A DNA stretch of 64,000 nt, taken from contig JADGEI010000002.1 of assembly GCA_016744455.1 (NCBI GenBank), positions 1 to 64,000 on the forward strand, written 5' to 3'. The translations under genes were made by a program, and so were the position numbers. The notes below the pieces were generated by a model. The model saw only the letters and a list, made by a program, of their open reading frames with translations, did no database searches and was not told the DNA's origin. Each line of letters opens with the position of its first letter. The stretch's first letter is position 1. This document shows, piece by piece, positions 1-8,742 of the stretch. The stretch comes from Alcanivoracaceae bacterium. Its GTDB lineage: Bacteria; Pseudomonadota; Gammaproteobacteria; Xanthomonadales; Marinicellaceae.

Positions 1-30
1 AATAAACCACAAATAAACCAAGACCTAAAT

Positions 31-59
31 AAAAGCCAACTCCAAGAGTTGGGGCTTTT
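31..59 (+). terminator. intrinsic-terminator-like hairpin before the Fic gene
   Basis: AAAAGCC and AACTC on the left pair with GAGTT and GGCTTTT on the right across a CAA loop, leaving a two-G bulge, and the hairpin ends in TTTT. It probably ends an upstream gene outside the window. The reading frame of the Fic gene is open through it to base 1, so it could instead lie inside a longer gene. Confidence 0.45.
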
Positions 60-93
60 GCGTGAGCGTTTTAATTTATCATTAATTGAAATT

Positions 94-993
94 ATGGAAA
101 CAACAAATAAAAATCATGGAAAACTGGATTTATCAAAAGTATGGGAAGATACAGAAAACTTAACTGAATTATTTGATCAACTAACTGACCTGAAAAAATG
201 CCTAGATAGTTTTAGACCACTCAATTCAAGTGCCTTGCAAAGTTTAAATCAAAGCCTTGATATTGAATACACCTATGAGTCCAATACCATTGAAGGTAAC
301 TCTTTGACAATGGTTGAAACCGATTTAGTTATCAATAAAGGTCTGACCATTGGAGGAAAGCCACTTGTTGACCATTTAGAAGCCATCAACCACCAAGAAG
401 CCATCTACTACATCCGTGAATTAGCTGAGAACAATATTGAAATATCTGAACGAGAAATTAAAAATATTCACGCCATAATTTTGAAAAGTATTCAAAACAA
501 AGAAGCAGGGGCATATAGAAAATCGCAAGTTTATATCAATCTGCAAGATGGTACAAAACACAATTTTCCTCAGCCATTTATGATTGATAATCTGATGCAA
601 GATTTCTTGAAATTTTTCAATGATAATAAGGATAACTTGCACCCTGTAGAAATGGCTGCACACTTGCATCAAAAACTGGTAAACATCCATCCTTTCATTG
701 ATGGAAATGGTAGAACATCAAGATTAATCATGAATTTATTTCTAATTCAAAATGGTTATCCAATAGCCATAATCAATTCAGAAATGGATAAAAGAAAACA
801 ATACTATCAACTCCTATCAGACTTTCAAGCACAAGAAAAGGGCGACAGCAAACCATTTGCTTTATTTATTGCTCAAAGGGTTAAAGAGTCTTTATTCAAT
901 CAGCTTAATTTCTTTTCAGGTGACATTAGTGAAGATAGTAACGACAAAGGTTATTATTTTTTCAAGAAGGTTGAAACCCTGCTAAAAAAATAA
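94..993 (+). CDS. Fic-domain protein (probable AMPylase, class II self-inhibited)
   Basis: The protein has 299 residues from ATG 94. The Fic core motif HPFIDGNGRTSR lies at residues 199-210, with the catalytic His and the phosphate-binding GNGR loop intact. An N-terminal inhibitory motif of the (S/T)xxxE(G/N) type, SNTIEG, lies at 63-68, which defines the class in which the inhibitory helix is in the same chain. Fic enzymes usually transfer AMP to a hydroxyl side chain of a target protein; the target here is unknown. The frame stays open to the left edge of the window, so a longer protein is possible. I chose the ATG at 94 because a hairpin precedes it, although no clear ribosome binding site is visible. 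Fic proteins are common cargo of mobile elements. Confidence 0.85.
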   Translation: METTNKNHGKLDLSKVWEDTENLTELFDQLTDLKKCLDSFRPLNSSALQSLNQSLDIEYTYESNTIEGNSLTMVETDLVINKGLTIGGKPLVDHLEAINHQEAIYYIRELAENNIEISEREIKNIHAIILKSIQNKEAGAYRKSQVYINLQDGTKHNFPQPFMIDNLMQDFLKFFNDNKDNLHPVEMAAHLHQKLVNIHPFIDGNGRTSRLIMNLFLIQNGYPIAIINSEMDKRKQYYQLLSDFQAQEKGDSKPFALFIAQRVKESLFNQLNFFSGDISEDSNDKGYYFFKKVETLLKK

Positions 994-1104
994 CCAAACC
1001 ACATTCTTACTTATTTCTAATATCTCAAATCTGCTTTTAGTAACAAAAAAGATGCGATTATGTCTTTTAAAAAGATAGGTAAACAAACCTCTACGTTGGG
1101 ATTG

Positions 1105-1161
1105 TTGACATAGATTTTTATAAGCCTTTAAATCTGCACTTTATTAACTAAATAGCAGATT
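1105..1161 (+). promoter_or_regulatory. sigma-70-like promoter and inverted repeat before the recoded ORF
   Basis: TTGACA at 1105-1110 is followed after 17 bases by TTAAAT at 1128-1133. A seven-base inverted repeat, AATCTGC at 1131-1137 and GCAGATT at 1155-1161, lies between the -10-like box and the ATG at 1162 and could be an operator. A similar AAATCTGC string occurs about 100 bases upstream. The spacing fits a promoter for the ORF at 1162. Confidence 0.4.
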
Positions 1162-1446
1162 ATGAGAAAAACATTAAAAGAAATGACTAAGAACATGGAT
1201 ATGGTAATTTTTAACCAATGTGCCAATATTGATCCCGAACTATATTGTAATATCGAAGCATGAAATCTATACCATGAAGATGGCGAACCAAAAGAAATTT
1301 TTCAATACTTTGTAATCAGTAGATTTGACTGAGAATACCTAGCCAGAAAAACAGAAATGCCATTCTTCTATTCTGAAAAAATGGATTTACATATCATAGG
1401 AATTGATTTTTTAGATCACTGGGATAATGTTAGTTATAAAATTTAA
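1162..1446 (+). CDS. 94-codon unknown ORF with two in-frame UGA codons (recoded)
   Basis: Read from ATG 1162 to TAA 1444-1446, this frame holds only two interruptions, both TGA: codon 34 (1261-1263) and codon 57 (1330-1332). With UGA as a sense codon it gives a coherent acidic protein with segments EPKEIFQYFVISRFD and MDLHIIGIDFLDHWDNV. There is no TAA, TAG or frameshift inside. It lies in the only long gap of the Fic/tail-protein region, behind a promoter-like site. The two UGA positions do not by themselves decide between Gly and Trp; Gly is preferred by analogy with the ORFs at 15450-16359. The same reading frame contains a normal TGG near its end. I do not recognise the family with certainty. 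In a host that uses UGA as stop it would yield only a 33-residue peptide. Confidence 0.6.
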
Positions 1447-1462
1447 CTAGATTTTAATGTAA

Positions 1463-1489
1463 TGTGAGAGATTCTAGCACTTTCTCACA
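1463..1489. promoter_or_regulatory. TGTGAGA/TCTCACA inverted repeat upstream of the tail-collar gene
   Basis: TGTGAGA at 1463-1469 and its complement TCTCACA at 1483-1489 form a perfect seven-base inverted repeat with a 13-base spacer, 33 bases before the ATG at 1523. The same TGTGAGA word recurs in other intergenic regions of the element (2952, 3078, 6541). It is a candidate operator for an element-encoded regulator. Confidence 0.35.
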
Positions 1490-1522
1490 CTATATTTATG
1501 AATAAATTGTTAGGTACTTAAT

Positions 1523-2089
1523 ATGACTTCGGAAAACATCGCAAAAAATGCAATTTTAGAAAGAATTCCAAAATGGTTAGCTAGTGTAGCTTTATTGATA
1601 TTTGTTCTACTTTTAGTAATTTCATACATGACAGGTAAGCGTATATCATGGTCGCCTTTAGGTTTTGTTAGTGATATAGCTGAAATGAAATCCGTGATTC
1701 CTAAAGGTGCAGTAGTTGCATTTGCAGATCATAAAACAGGTGATCAAGAAAGAGATTGTTCAAAACTTGGTGAAGGGTGGGAAAAATTTGAAGCAGCAAA
1801 TGGAAAATTCATTTTAGGTGCTGGAAACAATCTTGGAAGAAGTTTTGCCGCAGGGAGTTATGGAGGAGAGTATGAAGTTGTTCTTGGGTTAAATCAAATG
1901 CCAAAACATTCTCATACATATTTAAAGCAAACAGATACAGGAGGTGGTTGTGGTCTAAGTGGTTGTGGCTTTCATTCTGAATATCCTCAAACTAATACGA
2001 GTTCTGCTGGTGGAAATGATTCAGGTGAAACAATACCTCACAATAATATGCCTCCATATATTGTATTAACATATTGTAAAAAAGTTTGA
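1523..2089 (+). CDS. membrane-anchored tail-collar-domain-like protein
   Basis: This 188-residue protein has one membrane segment at about 19-37 (WLASVALLIFVLLLVISYM) and a C-terminal region resembling phage tail-collar/microcystin-dependent proteins. That region includes FILGAGNN, a Gly/Ser-rich loop with several His (MPKHSHTY), and the typical ending NMPPYIVLTYC. In phages such domains tip tail fibres; here a membrane anchor replaces the fibre shaft, so a surface-displayed role is an inference. The stop is TGA, followed two codons later by an in-frame TAA. It is separated from the convergent methylase-like gene by a shared hairpin. Confidence 0.6.
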   Translation: MTSENIAKNAILERIPKWLASVALLIFVLLLVISYMTGKRISWSPLGFVSDIAEMKSVIPKGAVVAFADHKTGDQERDCSKLGEGWEKFEAANGKFILGAGNNLGRSFAAGSYGGEYEVVLGLNQMPKHSHTYLKQTDTGGGCGLSGCGFHSEYPQTNTSSAGGNDSGETIPHNNMPPYIVLTYCKKV

Positions 2090-2094
2090 ATAAA

Positions 2095-2123
2095 ATAACC
2101 TTTGAGCAAAACTCAAAGGTTAT
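2095..2123. terminator. bidirectional terminator between convergent genes
   Basis: ATAACCTTTGAG at 2095-2106 and CTCAAAGGTTAT at 2112-2123 form a perfect 12-base stem with the loop CAAAA. It lies between the stop codons of the tail-collar-like gene (plus strand) and the methylase-like gene (minus strand). The TGA stop of the latter is inside the right arm, which supports TGA being a true stop for that gene. Confidence 0.75.
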
Positions 2124-2919
2124 CAAATAAATCTAATTGCACAATCTCATCTACTTCGACAATTTTAATCATTGGTGTTGAGGGCGGTTCAGATATATCA
2201 GGTTCTATTTTTGTATTTATTTCTTCAGGTGTCATTTTTTCTTTTTCCTCAGCAAGCTCTTTTTTTTGTTTTCTTAGCTTGTAATCCCAATTAAAAAGAT
2301 AATGGGCAGGTGTAAAGAATTGTTCTCGAAATTCCATAGAAAGTGTATTGCCCACGATTATTTGTGCAGGCACATTCCAAAGACTTAATTGAACATAACA
2401 CATCAATGCAACCGTGCGGTCAATGTCTATACATTGCACCCAAAGATTGTAGGCAGGGTTTAACTTTTGGCTAATCATTTCTTTTACGAATGACAAAACC
2501 ATTCCGCCTGCACCGCAAGTAGGTTCACTCAAAGTGACAAAACCACACGGTGGTATCTCAATTTCATTGCCATAGACCATTTTTCCCATTAATTGAGAAA
2601 TTGAATCAGGTGTAAAAAACTGCCCTGCATTTTTATTACTGATCTCTAGCTCCATATAAAGTTGCCCCAAGATATCTATTGGTTCAGCTTCTAACATGTT
2701 GACCAGTTGACCAAGCAATTGAGCAAAAGCATTTGCTTCCTCTTTTGAATACTTTCCTATAATAGTGAGGTATTCTTTTTCAAGCACATCATTTTTTCTG
2801 ATGCCGTTATGTAAAGCAATTGCCGATAAAGTAACAAAATCTTCAAAAACCTTATAACGGTGTTTATGTCTAGCAATGCCATTAAAAGCATCAATAAACG
2901 ATTTTTTGTAATGGGTCAT
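2113..2919 (-). CDS. N-6 DNA methylase-like protein (motif IV missing)
   Basis: This 268-residue protein resembles the small N-6 methylase-like proteins of conjugative elements: YKVFEDFVTLSAIALHNG near the N-terminus, QFFTPDSISQLMGKM in the middle, and the SAM-binding motif EPTCGAGGM. The catalytic motif IV (N/D)PP(Y/F) expected of an adenine methylase is not visible; TPAHYLFNWD stands near where it would be, so methyltransferase activity is uncertain. I start at the ATG at 2917-2919 because a strong GGGGGAGA lies just upstream, rather than at an earlier ATG at 2979. No restriction subunit or specificity subunit is adjacent. An anti-restriction or DNA-marking role is an inference. Confidence 0.7.
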   Translation of the reverse strand: MTHYKKSFIDAFNGIARHKHRYKVFEDFVTLSAIALHNGIRKNDVLEKEYLTIIGKYSKEEANAFAQLLGQLVNMLEAEPIDILGQLYMELEISNKNAGQFFTPDSISQLMGKMVYGNEIEIPPCGFVTLSEPTCGAGGMVLSFVKEMISQKLNPAYNLWVQCIDIDRTVALMCYVQLSLWNVPAQIIVGNTLSMEFREQFFTPAHYLFNWDYKLRKQKKELAEEKEKMTPEEINTKIEPDISEPPSTPMIKIVEVDEIVQLDLFDNL

Positions 2920-3197
2920 ATTATCTCCCCCAAGTAAGTTTATAAAATACTTGTGAGAGAAAACCAACCACAAGTACACTACTTACCGAACATAAAAAAT
3001 GCTAAGTAAGAGAATGTACTCATGAGGAATTATATAATTAATAATACTGATATATTTTAATTGTCAAATTTCTACAATGTGAGAATAAGAAATAAAATTG
3101 AAAAGTTAATAATTCACAGCTATACTGATAATATATTAACCCTTAAATTCCAATAATAAATAATTATCAGATAACCCACATAAAATATAAATCACAG
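2920..3197. promoter_or_regulatory. divergent intergenic region with operator-like repeats
   Basis: This 278-base A+T-rich region separates the divergent methylase-like gene and the large membrane-protein gene. It contains TGTGAGA at 2952-2958 and 3078-3084. An eight-base inverted repeat, CTGATAAT (3125-3132) and ATTATCAG (3163-3170), lies just before the ATG at 3198. No coding sequence was found in it under either the standard code or UGA=Gly. Confidence 0.3.
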
Positions 3198-6100
3198 ATG
3201 AAATCATATATAAAAAACAAACTAGCTTTTTTAAAAAAAGAGCTTTCATTGAAAGAGCTAATTCAAAAAGAAAAAAAAGCAGATAAAGAAATTAATAAAA
3301 TTTTACAGCAAAACCACTCACCTTTATGGATTCCATCAATTAGGTCATTTTTAGTGATTTTTTCTTTTGTATTAATTCTAGGTACATTATCACATCCAAT
3401 TTTCATAAAAGACTTTATATTGGTTCCAACCTACAAGCTATTTTTCAATTTTTTTGGTGATTATCAACAGTTCAACAATTTTGTTGTGAACCTCAAGGAG
3501 TTCCTCAATTGTATTAAATTTATTTTTACTCCAATAATTAGAGATACAGATAGCCACTATCAAAATTTAATAGCTATCCATTCGGGAATTGGAGCAGTAC
3601 TTGTAGGATTGGCTTTTTTCGTAGCTCAAAGCTTAATTGATAAAAATGATCCAGACAAAGGAAGAGTTTTACTATATAAAAGTTATTTTTTCCCACTCTT
3701 AACTGCTGAAGTATTAACTTATTTTATTTTTTTATGGGGTGATATAAATGTATTTTCTATTTTAACACTTGTTATTTTAGGCTTCTTTACAATATATTTT
3801 CTTGGTAGCACCATTAACATATTGCTTCAAGATTTTGAAATGGAAAAAGCTAAAAAACAAATGTTCTTTAGTCTTATTAAAAGAAGATTTTTAAATATTT
3901 TAGATTACAGTTTTGATAAAAAAATTGGTGATAAAATTCTATTAGAAAAAGAAAAAATTATTAAAAATGATAGCGGAGGACTAATATTATTATCACGTCC
4001 ATACATAAATGAAGAAAATTATGAGCAAATATACATAAATAAGAATGGTTATGTGAGTGATATTTCATTTTTGAATTTAAATAAGTTAGTCAATGAATTT
4101 AAAAAACATATAAATCCAAACACAATGACAAGCAACAATATAGATATTACAAGTGATTTTCAAATAGATGACCCTGTACCCTTGGTTTATATAGTTCCTT
4201 TGTTTCAAGAAAAAATAACGGGAGCTACTGTTTTTGTCCACAAGAGCTTGGAAGTTGATACCAAAGACTCTTTTATGACTAAAATTAAAAACCTTACTAG
4301 TAAAACATATATTACATCTAATCAATTTCCCCAAAATGAGAAAGAAGCAAGGCTAGAAATTTCGAAATTAAAAGATAGATGCATCCACTCGATAACTCAC
4401 GAACAATCAGGTGAGCTAGAAAAAATCATTGGACTATATATTGGTTTAGTTAATGAATTTTACAGTTACATCAAACCATACGGAGGGAAATATAGCAGAC
4501 AACAAGCAGAGAATGAAAGGAGCTTTTCTTTCTTTTCAATTAATCCTATTAATTGGTTATCTAGAGATATAAGAGAAGTATTTGAAAAAGGAATGCAATC
4601 TGATAATTCAAGGATCGTCACTAAAATGGCATACTTGCCAATAAAAATTGCACATGAGGCAATTGAACATAATGATCATTATTTATTTCAAGAGTTCATA
4701 AACTTCCCAATGTTAACTTATTTAAATGCTTTTGAAAGAAAAAAACAAAATCCAAGGATTGCAAATTTACTTTTTGATAGATCTTCCCGATATTTAACAG
4801 AAATGTTTAGCTTTTACCTTTCTAGGAATGAAGAATTAAATGATGAAGATATAATAAATTATTCTGTATATATATTAAGAACTTTTCAAAGCTTAATAAA
4901 GCTAAGCTTCGATAACGATGATTTACATAATTATAAAAACTATATAACAAAGATGAAAAGTTTGTTTAGACAATATTCTTATACTACAAAAAAACGAGAA
5001 GTATTTACACAACTAAATAATTATAGAAATCAGGTACTATTTGGTATTTCAGGTTGGACTTTATATAAACTACTACCAAAAAAACATCATAACAAAGATT
5101 TTCATAATTACATAATTGATTTTTTACCTAAAGATATCATAAGTTTTACTCAGCTATATATTGACACTAGTCTACATAGAACCGAAGAAAGATGGGGCTG
5201 GGATAATTGGGAACTTTCAGAGAAAGAAGAAGGAAAGGCACATATGATTGATTTTTCATCAAAATTAATGAAATTATACGTAGTTCATTCCTTAAATATT
5301 TTAAAAAATTCATCAAATGGTCCAACTCTTCCACATTCAAGAGAATTTGCTTTTCAATGTCGTGAAAATGGTGACATGTTAAAGCTATTGGATGAAATTA
5401 AAAACGGAGCAAATAACTTTGTTCATGTATTAAACAAAAATGCAATTAATAATATAGACTCATTTAAAGACCTTTTAAAACAAGTAGTAGCCTCTCAAGC
5501 AAAAGAAGAATTAGAAACAAAAATTAAAACCCGGATTTCTTCAGTAGAAGTTGAATCTTTCAAAAAAAGCGTAGTTAAGAACTACAATAAAAGTTCAGGA
5601 ATTCGGAACATTTTTGAGTACTACAATTTATACAAAAATAATATTGACAGAAAATTGACAACTTATTCAGATAGACGAGGGATAAATATTTTTTTTGATA
5701 AGGCTGCTTTTTTTGACAAGTCAATAAAGTGGGATACAGATTTTGTGGACAAAAAAAATGGGTTTAATTTTGGTAGAACTGTCGCTAATGGTGATAGCTA
5801 TGTAATAACAAGTCAATTAATTAAAATTTTACCTGAAATAAGCTTTAATTTAAAAAAAATTAAAAAAAAGATTAATAAGAAAAACGATTTTGATATCCCT
5901 ATTATGGTATGTATAAATTGCTACCCTGAAGATTTTCTTGAAACTAATTCTTATATTGAAAAATGGAAGCTTTCCAAAACCAATCAATATCCTGATGAAT
6001 TTTCAGGTTATTACAATGTTAATAATATTCAAGTCCCTACCTTTAAATTATACACACAACATAAAGAAAAAATTGTATTCTATCTTGATGCTAAAAACTT

Positions 6101-6359
6101 AGGGGGTTTCGTCCATTTAAATCCTTTAGATCAAGGAGAATCCAATGACCTTAAAGAACAAATGCTATACATAGATATTTTTGAATTAATGGACAATTCA
6201 AATATTATGAAAGATTATTTAAGAGACCCACCTGATTGGTTATCTAAAAATGAAGATATTCGCTCATTTCTACTTAGTCATGTAGTAATTAAAATATTTA
6301 GCAGAGTTGTATACTCAGCGCCTAAAAAACAAAAAGGTTTTTATGTAAAGATTAAATAG
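3198..6359 (+). CDS. large unknown membrane protein (1053 residues)
   Basis: I do not recognise this protein. The N-terminus (about 1-45) is Lys/Glu-rich. Four or five hydrophobic segments follow: about 48-70 (RSFLVIFSFVLILGTLS), 128-146 (GIGAVLVGLAFFVAQSL), 165-180 and 185-208. The remaining roughly 830 residues are soluble, rich in Lys, Asn, Ile and Tyr, with no P-loop, HD, nuclease or HExxH motif that I can see. It ends in TAG. The gene is very A+T-rich even against its neighbours. It sits alone between two intergenic regions in the cargo part of the element. A membrane-anchored effector, for instance in defence, is possible but rests only on position and architecture. Confidence 0.6.
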   Translation: MKSYIKNKLAFLKKELSLKELIQKEKKADKEINKILQQNHSPLWIPSIRSFLVIFSFVLILGTLSHPIFIKDFILVPTYKLFFNFFGDYQQFNNFVVNLKEFLNCIKFIFTPIIRDTDSHYQNLIAIHSGIGAVLVGLAFFVAQSLIDKNDPDKGRVLLYKSYFFPLLTAEVLTYFIFLWGDINVFSILTLVILGFFTIYFLGSTINILLQDFEMEKAKKQMFFSLIKRRFLNILDYSFDKKIGDKILLEKEKIIKNDSGGLILLSRPYINEENYEQIYINKNGYVSDISFLNLNKLVNEFKKHINPNTMTSNNIDITSDFQIDDPVPLVYIVPLFQEKITGATVFVHKSLEVDTKDSFMTKIKNLTSKTYITSNQFPQNEKEARLEISKLKDRCIHSITHEQSGELEKIIGLYIGLVNEFYSYIKPYGGKYSRQQAENERSFSFFSINPINWLSRDIREVFEKGMQSDNSRIVTKMAYLPIKIAHEAIEHNDHYLFQEFINFPMLTYLNAFERKKQNPRIANLLFDRSSRYLTEMFSFYLSRNEELNDEDIINYSVYILRTFQSLIKLSFDNDDLHNYKNYITKMKSLFRQYSYTTKKREVFTQLNNYRNQVLFGISGWTLYKLLPKKHHNKDFHNYIIDFLPKDIISFTQLYIDTSLHRTEERWGWDNWELSEKEEGKAHMIDFSSKLMKLYVVHSLNILKNSSNGPTLPHSREFAFQCRENGDMLKLLDEIKNGANNFVHVLNKNAINNIDSFKDLLKQVVASQAKEELETKIKTRISSVEVESFKKSVVKNYNKSSGIRNIFEYYNLYKNNIDRKLTTYSDRRGINIFFDKAAFFDKSIKWDTDFVDKKNGFNFGRTVANGDSYVITSQLIKILPEISFNLKKIKKKINKKNDFDIPIMVCINCYPEDFLETNSYIEKWKLSKTNQYPDEFSGYYNVNNIQVPTFKLYTQHKEKIVFYLDAKNLGGFVHLNPLDQGESNDLKEQMLYIDIFELMDNSNIMKDYLRDPPDWLSKNEDIRSFLLSHVVIKIFSRVVYSAPKKQKGFYVKIK

Positions 6360-6647
6360 CCACTAATTTTTTCTTTTCCACAGCAACTCTTTTACCGCCT
6401 TTGGCGGTCGAAATATTTTTAAATATAGTGAAATAACAGCCGAACTGTGATGTGTGAAGAAATTGTGATTTTTTGATAGCAAGATTGCAATTTGGGCACA
6501 AACATTTTCGCAGGCTTAATGATTTGCTAAAATTGCATCTTGTGAGAAGGATTCCCTCTCAACTCCCTTTTTCTAAAATCAGAAAGATTGACAACTCTTC
6601 TAGTATTTAGTAAATTATAACTTCCCAACTACACGAAGGTATAAATT
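6360..6647. other. intergenic region before the mobilisation genes, possible oriT
   Basis: This 288-base region starts with a hairpin, ACCGCC (6394-6399) TTT GGCGGT (6403-6408), the only GC-rich palindrome nearby; it may terminate the 1053-residue gene. TGTGAGA occurs at 6541-6547, followed nine bases later by TCTCA. Origins of transfer usually lie next to mobC/relaxase genes, and this is the nearest upstream gap, but I see no nick-site sequence that I can assign. Confidence 0.3.
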
Positions 6648-7040
6648 TTGAGCAACCAAAATGAAGATAACTTAATAATATTTGTAGCAATTCTTTGTAT
6701 TGCATTAATTCCAGTCTACAAACTTTCAAGGTTTATAGGGGCTGATTTTGACATCACACTTAAAGCAATATTAATTACGATTGCAGGGCTAGGAACGGCT
6801 ATTGCCTTTTCTTGGTATTTAATGAGAGAACATGCAAAATCTATAATAACTTTCATGATAACGTTGCTATGGTATAATTGGTGGACAGTCCTTGATAATG
6901 CAGCATATAACCGATTGAACCCATTAACCAATGAGTCATTTTGGTGGAATTCAGGTTTGTTTAAAATAACTATTTTGTTATTATTCTTATTACTAAGTAT
7001 TTATTTATTTTTTAGAGAAAAAAATAAATGGCGTTATTAA
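6648..7040 (+). CDS. small membrane protein upstream of mobC
   Basis: This 130-residue protein has about four hydrophobic segments: 9-25, 38-57, 66-84 and a C-terminal LFKITILLLFLLLSIYLFF at about 103-122. The start codon is TTG 6648, chosen because AAGG at 6636-6639 sits at normal distance and no ATG gives a comparable protein. It precedes the MobC-like gene by 17 bases and may be cotranscribed with the mobilisation genes. Family not recognised. Confidence 0.6.
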   Translation: MSNQNEDNLIIFVAILCIALIPVYKLSRFIGADFDITLKAILITIAGLGTAIAFSWYLMREHAKSIITFMITLLWYNWWTVLDNAAYNRLNPLTNESFWWNSGLFKITILLLFLLLSIYLFFREKNKWRY

Positions 7041-7057
7041 TTTTTTATTAACCCAAG

Positions 7058-7471
7058 ATGACTGAAAAAGGAGACAATCGCAAGGAATACCAAAAAACAT
7101 ATTGGGCTAAATACAAAGGTAATAAACGCCGTTCACAACCTCGTATTAACTTATCTGATTCTGAATATAAACTATTTAATCAGCTTGCCAAAGATGAAGG
7201 TGTTTCACTTTCAAAACTCATTAAAAATATGGCTATTGCTTATCAGCAAGAATCTTTTTTATTGCCACAATCACAACTTGATAAACTAGATGAATTTGTT
7301 TATCTTGTTCGTAACATTGCCAACAACATCAATCAAATTGCCCACCATTCCAACTCGATAAAATCGGTGGTTGATGATGGTCGAGTATTTGAACATTTGA
7401 AAAATATGGAAGATCAAGTGAAAGCATTTATAACCCAACCTTATAAAAAAGGTCACGCCGATGATAATTAA
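7058..7471 (+). CDS. mobC: MobC-like relaxosome accessory protein
   Basis: This 137-residue basic protein has a ribbon-helix-helix-like N-terminal half (RINLSDSEYKLFNQLAKDEGVSLSKLIKNMA, about 29-59). It also has the MobC hallmark YLVRNIANNINQIAHHSN at about 88-105. MobC proteins bind the origin of transfer and help the relaxase open the strand to be nicked. The last 11 bases overlap the relaxase start at 7461, so translation is probably coupled. Confidence 0.85.
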   Translation: MTEKGDNRKEYQKTYWAKYKGNKRRSQPRINLSDSEYKLFNQLAKDEGVSLSKLIKNMAIAYQQESFLLPQSQLDKLDEFVYLVRNIANNINQIAHHSNSIKSVVDDGRVFEHLKNMEDQVKAFITQPYKKGHADDN

Positions 7472-8516
7472 ATCAATGAGCCGTAAGGATCATTCTTTTT
7501 CTGAGTTATACGATTACATCAAAAAAGGAATGGAAGGAGAATATGACCATCCTAATGCGTTTAGTCATAACTTTTATAATGGCTTTGATGACCGAGAAGA
7601 AATACTCAAAGGTTATCATGATAATGTTAAAAATTTACAAAAAAGAAAAAATGGAAACAACCTTTATCATGAAATAATATCAGTAAAGGTGAATGAGAAA
7701 ATCTCACGCCATAAGCATTATGAAGCACTTTATAATATCACAAGTGATTATATAAAAATGCGTGCTGACAAGTGCCTTGTCATTGGTGGTATTCATGATG
7801 AACACGACCACCACATTCACATGCACTTGATGATTTCTAGCAATGAACTTGGCAGTAAGAAAAGATTAAGATTGTCTAAAAAGGAATTTTCCACAGTCAA
7901 AAAATTGACTGAAGAAAAAGCCTTGCATCTTCATCCTGAATTAGCCCAAGAGGTGCTAATTAATTCCAATAAGAAAACCAAGTCAATCAGCAATAAAGAA
8001 GATGCTTTAAAACGCAGAACTAAAAAGCCCAGTATCAAAGACCAGTTTAAAAATAAACTCAAAGACATCTTTGATCAGTCGATTGATAAAGCTGACTTCT
8101 TTAATAATCTAGCCAAAGAAAGAATTGAGATTTATACTCGTGGAAAAACCATAGGATTCTTGGATATTGATAATAACCGCAAACACAGATTAAAAACCTT
8201 GGGTTTAGAATCCGAATTTGAAGAGATTAACAGCAAGTTATCAAAACAAGAAACAGAAACCAAAGAAAAGTCTAAAACCAAAAGTGAATCAACAAAACCC
8301 AAGACTAAACAAAGTAAGGTGAAAAAACAGCCTGAAAATATTGTTGAGCCAAAGATTAAAACCAAGCCTTCAGATCAACAAAAGGATCAGGCAAAAAGTA
8401 AACCTAAAGAACAGGTTAAAGAACCTGACAAAATCAAAAAAGCAAAAGAACAAATAAAAGCCACTCGTGAAGCTTCTCAGAAACAGAGTGACAGTATTGA
8501 AAAGAAAAAATCATGA
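7461..8516 (+). CDS. MOB-family relaxase (VirD2/MobA-like)
   Basis: This 351-residue relaxase would nick oriT and stay covalently attached to the 5' end through a Tyr. The N-terminus MIIKSMSRKDHSFSELYDYI carries the candidate catalytic Tyr residues. The metal-binding motif III is clear as HDEHDHHIHMHLM at about 112-124, and a motif II-like YHEIISV lies at about 69-75. The last 110 residues are a Lys/Glu/Gln-rich low-complexity tail. The stop is TGA (8514-8516). If UGA were sense, the frame would remain open for 61 more codons to TAA 8697-8699, through further TGAs at 8583 and 8676; I keep the TGA as the stop. MOBP-type is likely. Confidence 0.85.
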   Translation: MIIKSMSRKDHSFSELYDYIKKGMEGEYDHPNAFSHNFYNGFDDREEILKGYHDNVKNLQKRKNGNNLYHEIISVKVNEKISRHKHYEALYNITSDYIKMRADKCLVIGGIHDEHDHHIHMHLMISSNELGSKKRLRLSKKEFSTVKKLTEEKALHLHPELAQEVLINSNKKTKSISNKEDALKRRTKKPSIKDQFKNKLKDIFDQSIDKADFFNNLAKERIEIYTRGKTIGFLDIDNNRKHRLKTLGLESEFEEINSKLSKQETETKEKSKTKSESTKPKTKQSKVKKQPENIVEPKIKTKPSDQQKDQAKSKPKEQVKEPDKIKKAKEQIKATREASQKQSDSIEKKKS

Positions 8517-8742
8517 TGGCTTTTACATTGGCAAATGATTAGCGAAAGAGTAACAAAAAGTGTGGATTGGATTATCAGCTATTGAAACAAAAACAAATCT
8601 CTCTATACTAAGATTATGAAAGCTAAAAATTTTATCCTCGACCACCGCCACATATTGCAAAAAAACGGCGTTCGCTGAGGAAAAAGAAAAACTAGATAAT
8701 TGTTAAAAAAGGAATATGTGGATACTAAGGTGGATATATTGA
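8517..8742 (+). other. intergenic region between relaxase and coupling protein
   Basis: No standard-code gene is visible here. The relaxase frame is free of TAA and TAG up to 8699. TCCTC (8635-8639) and GAGGA (8677-8681), with CGCC (8646-8649) and GGCG (8667-8670) nested inside, could fold into a stem with an A-rich loop. GGTGGA about nine bases before the ATG at 8743 is the ribosome binding site of the coupling protein. Confidence 0.3.

Noticed and set aside
2102..2284. Ser-rich 60-codon plus-strand ORF
   Set aside because: It is antisense to the methylase-like gene, starts inside the terminator and has no ribosome binding site.
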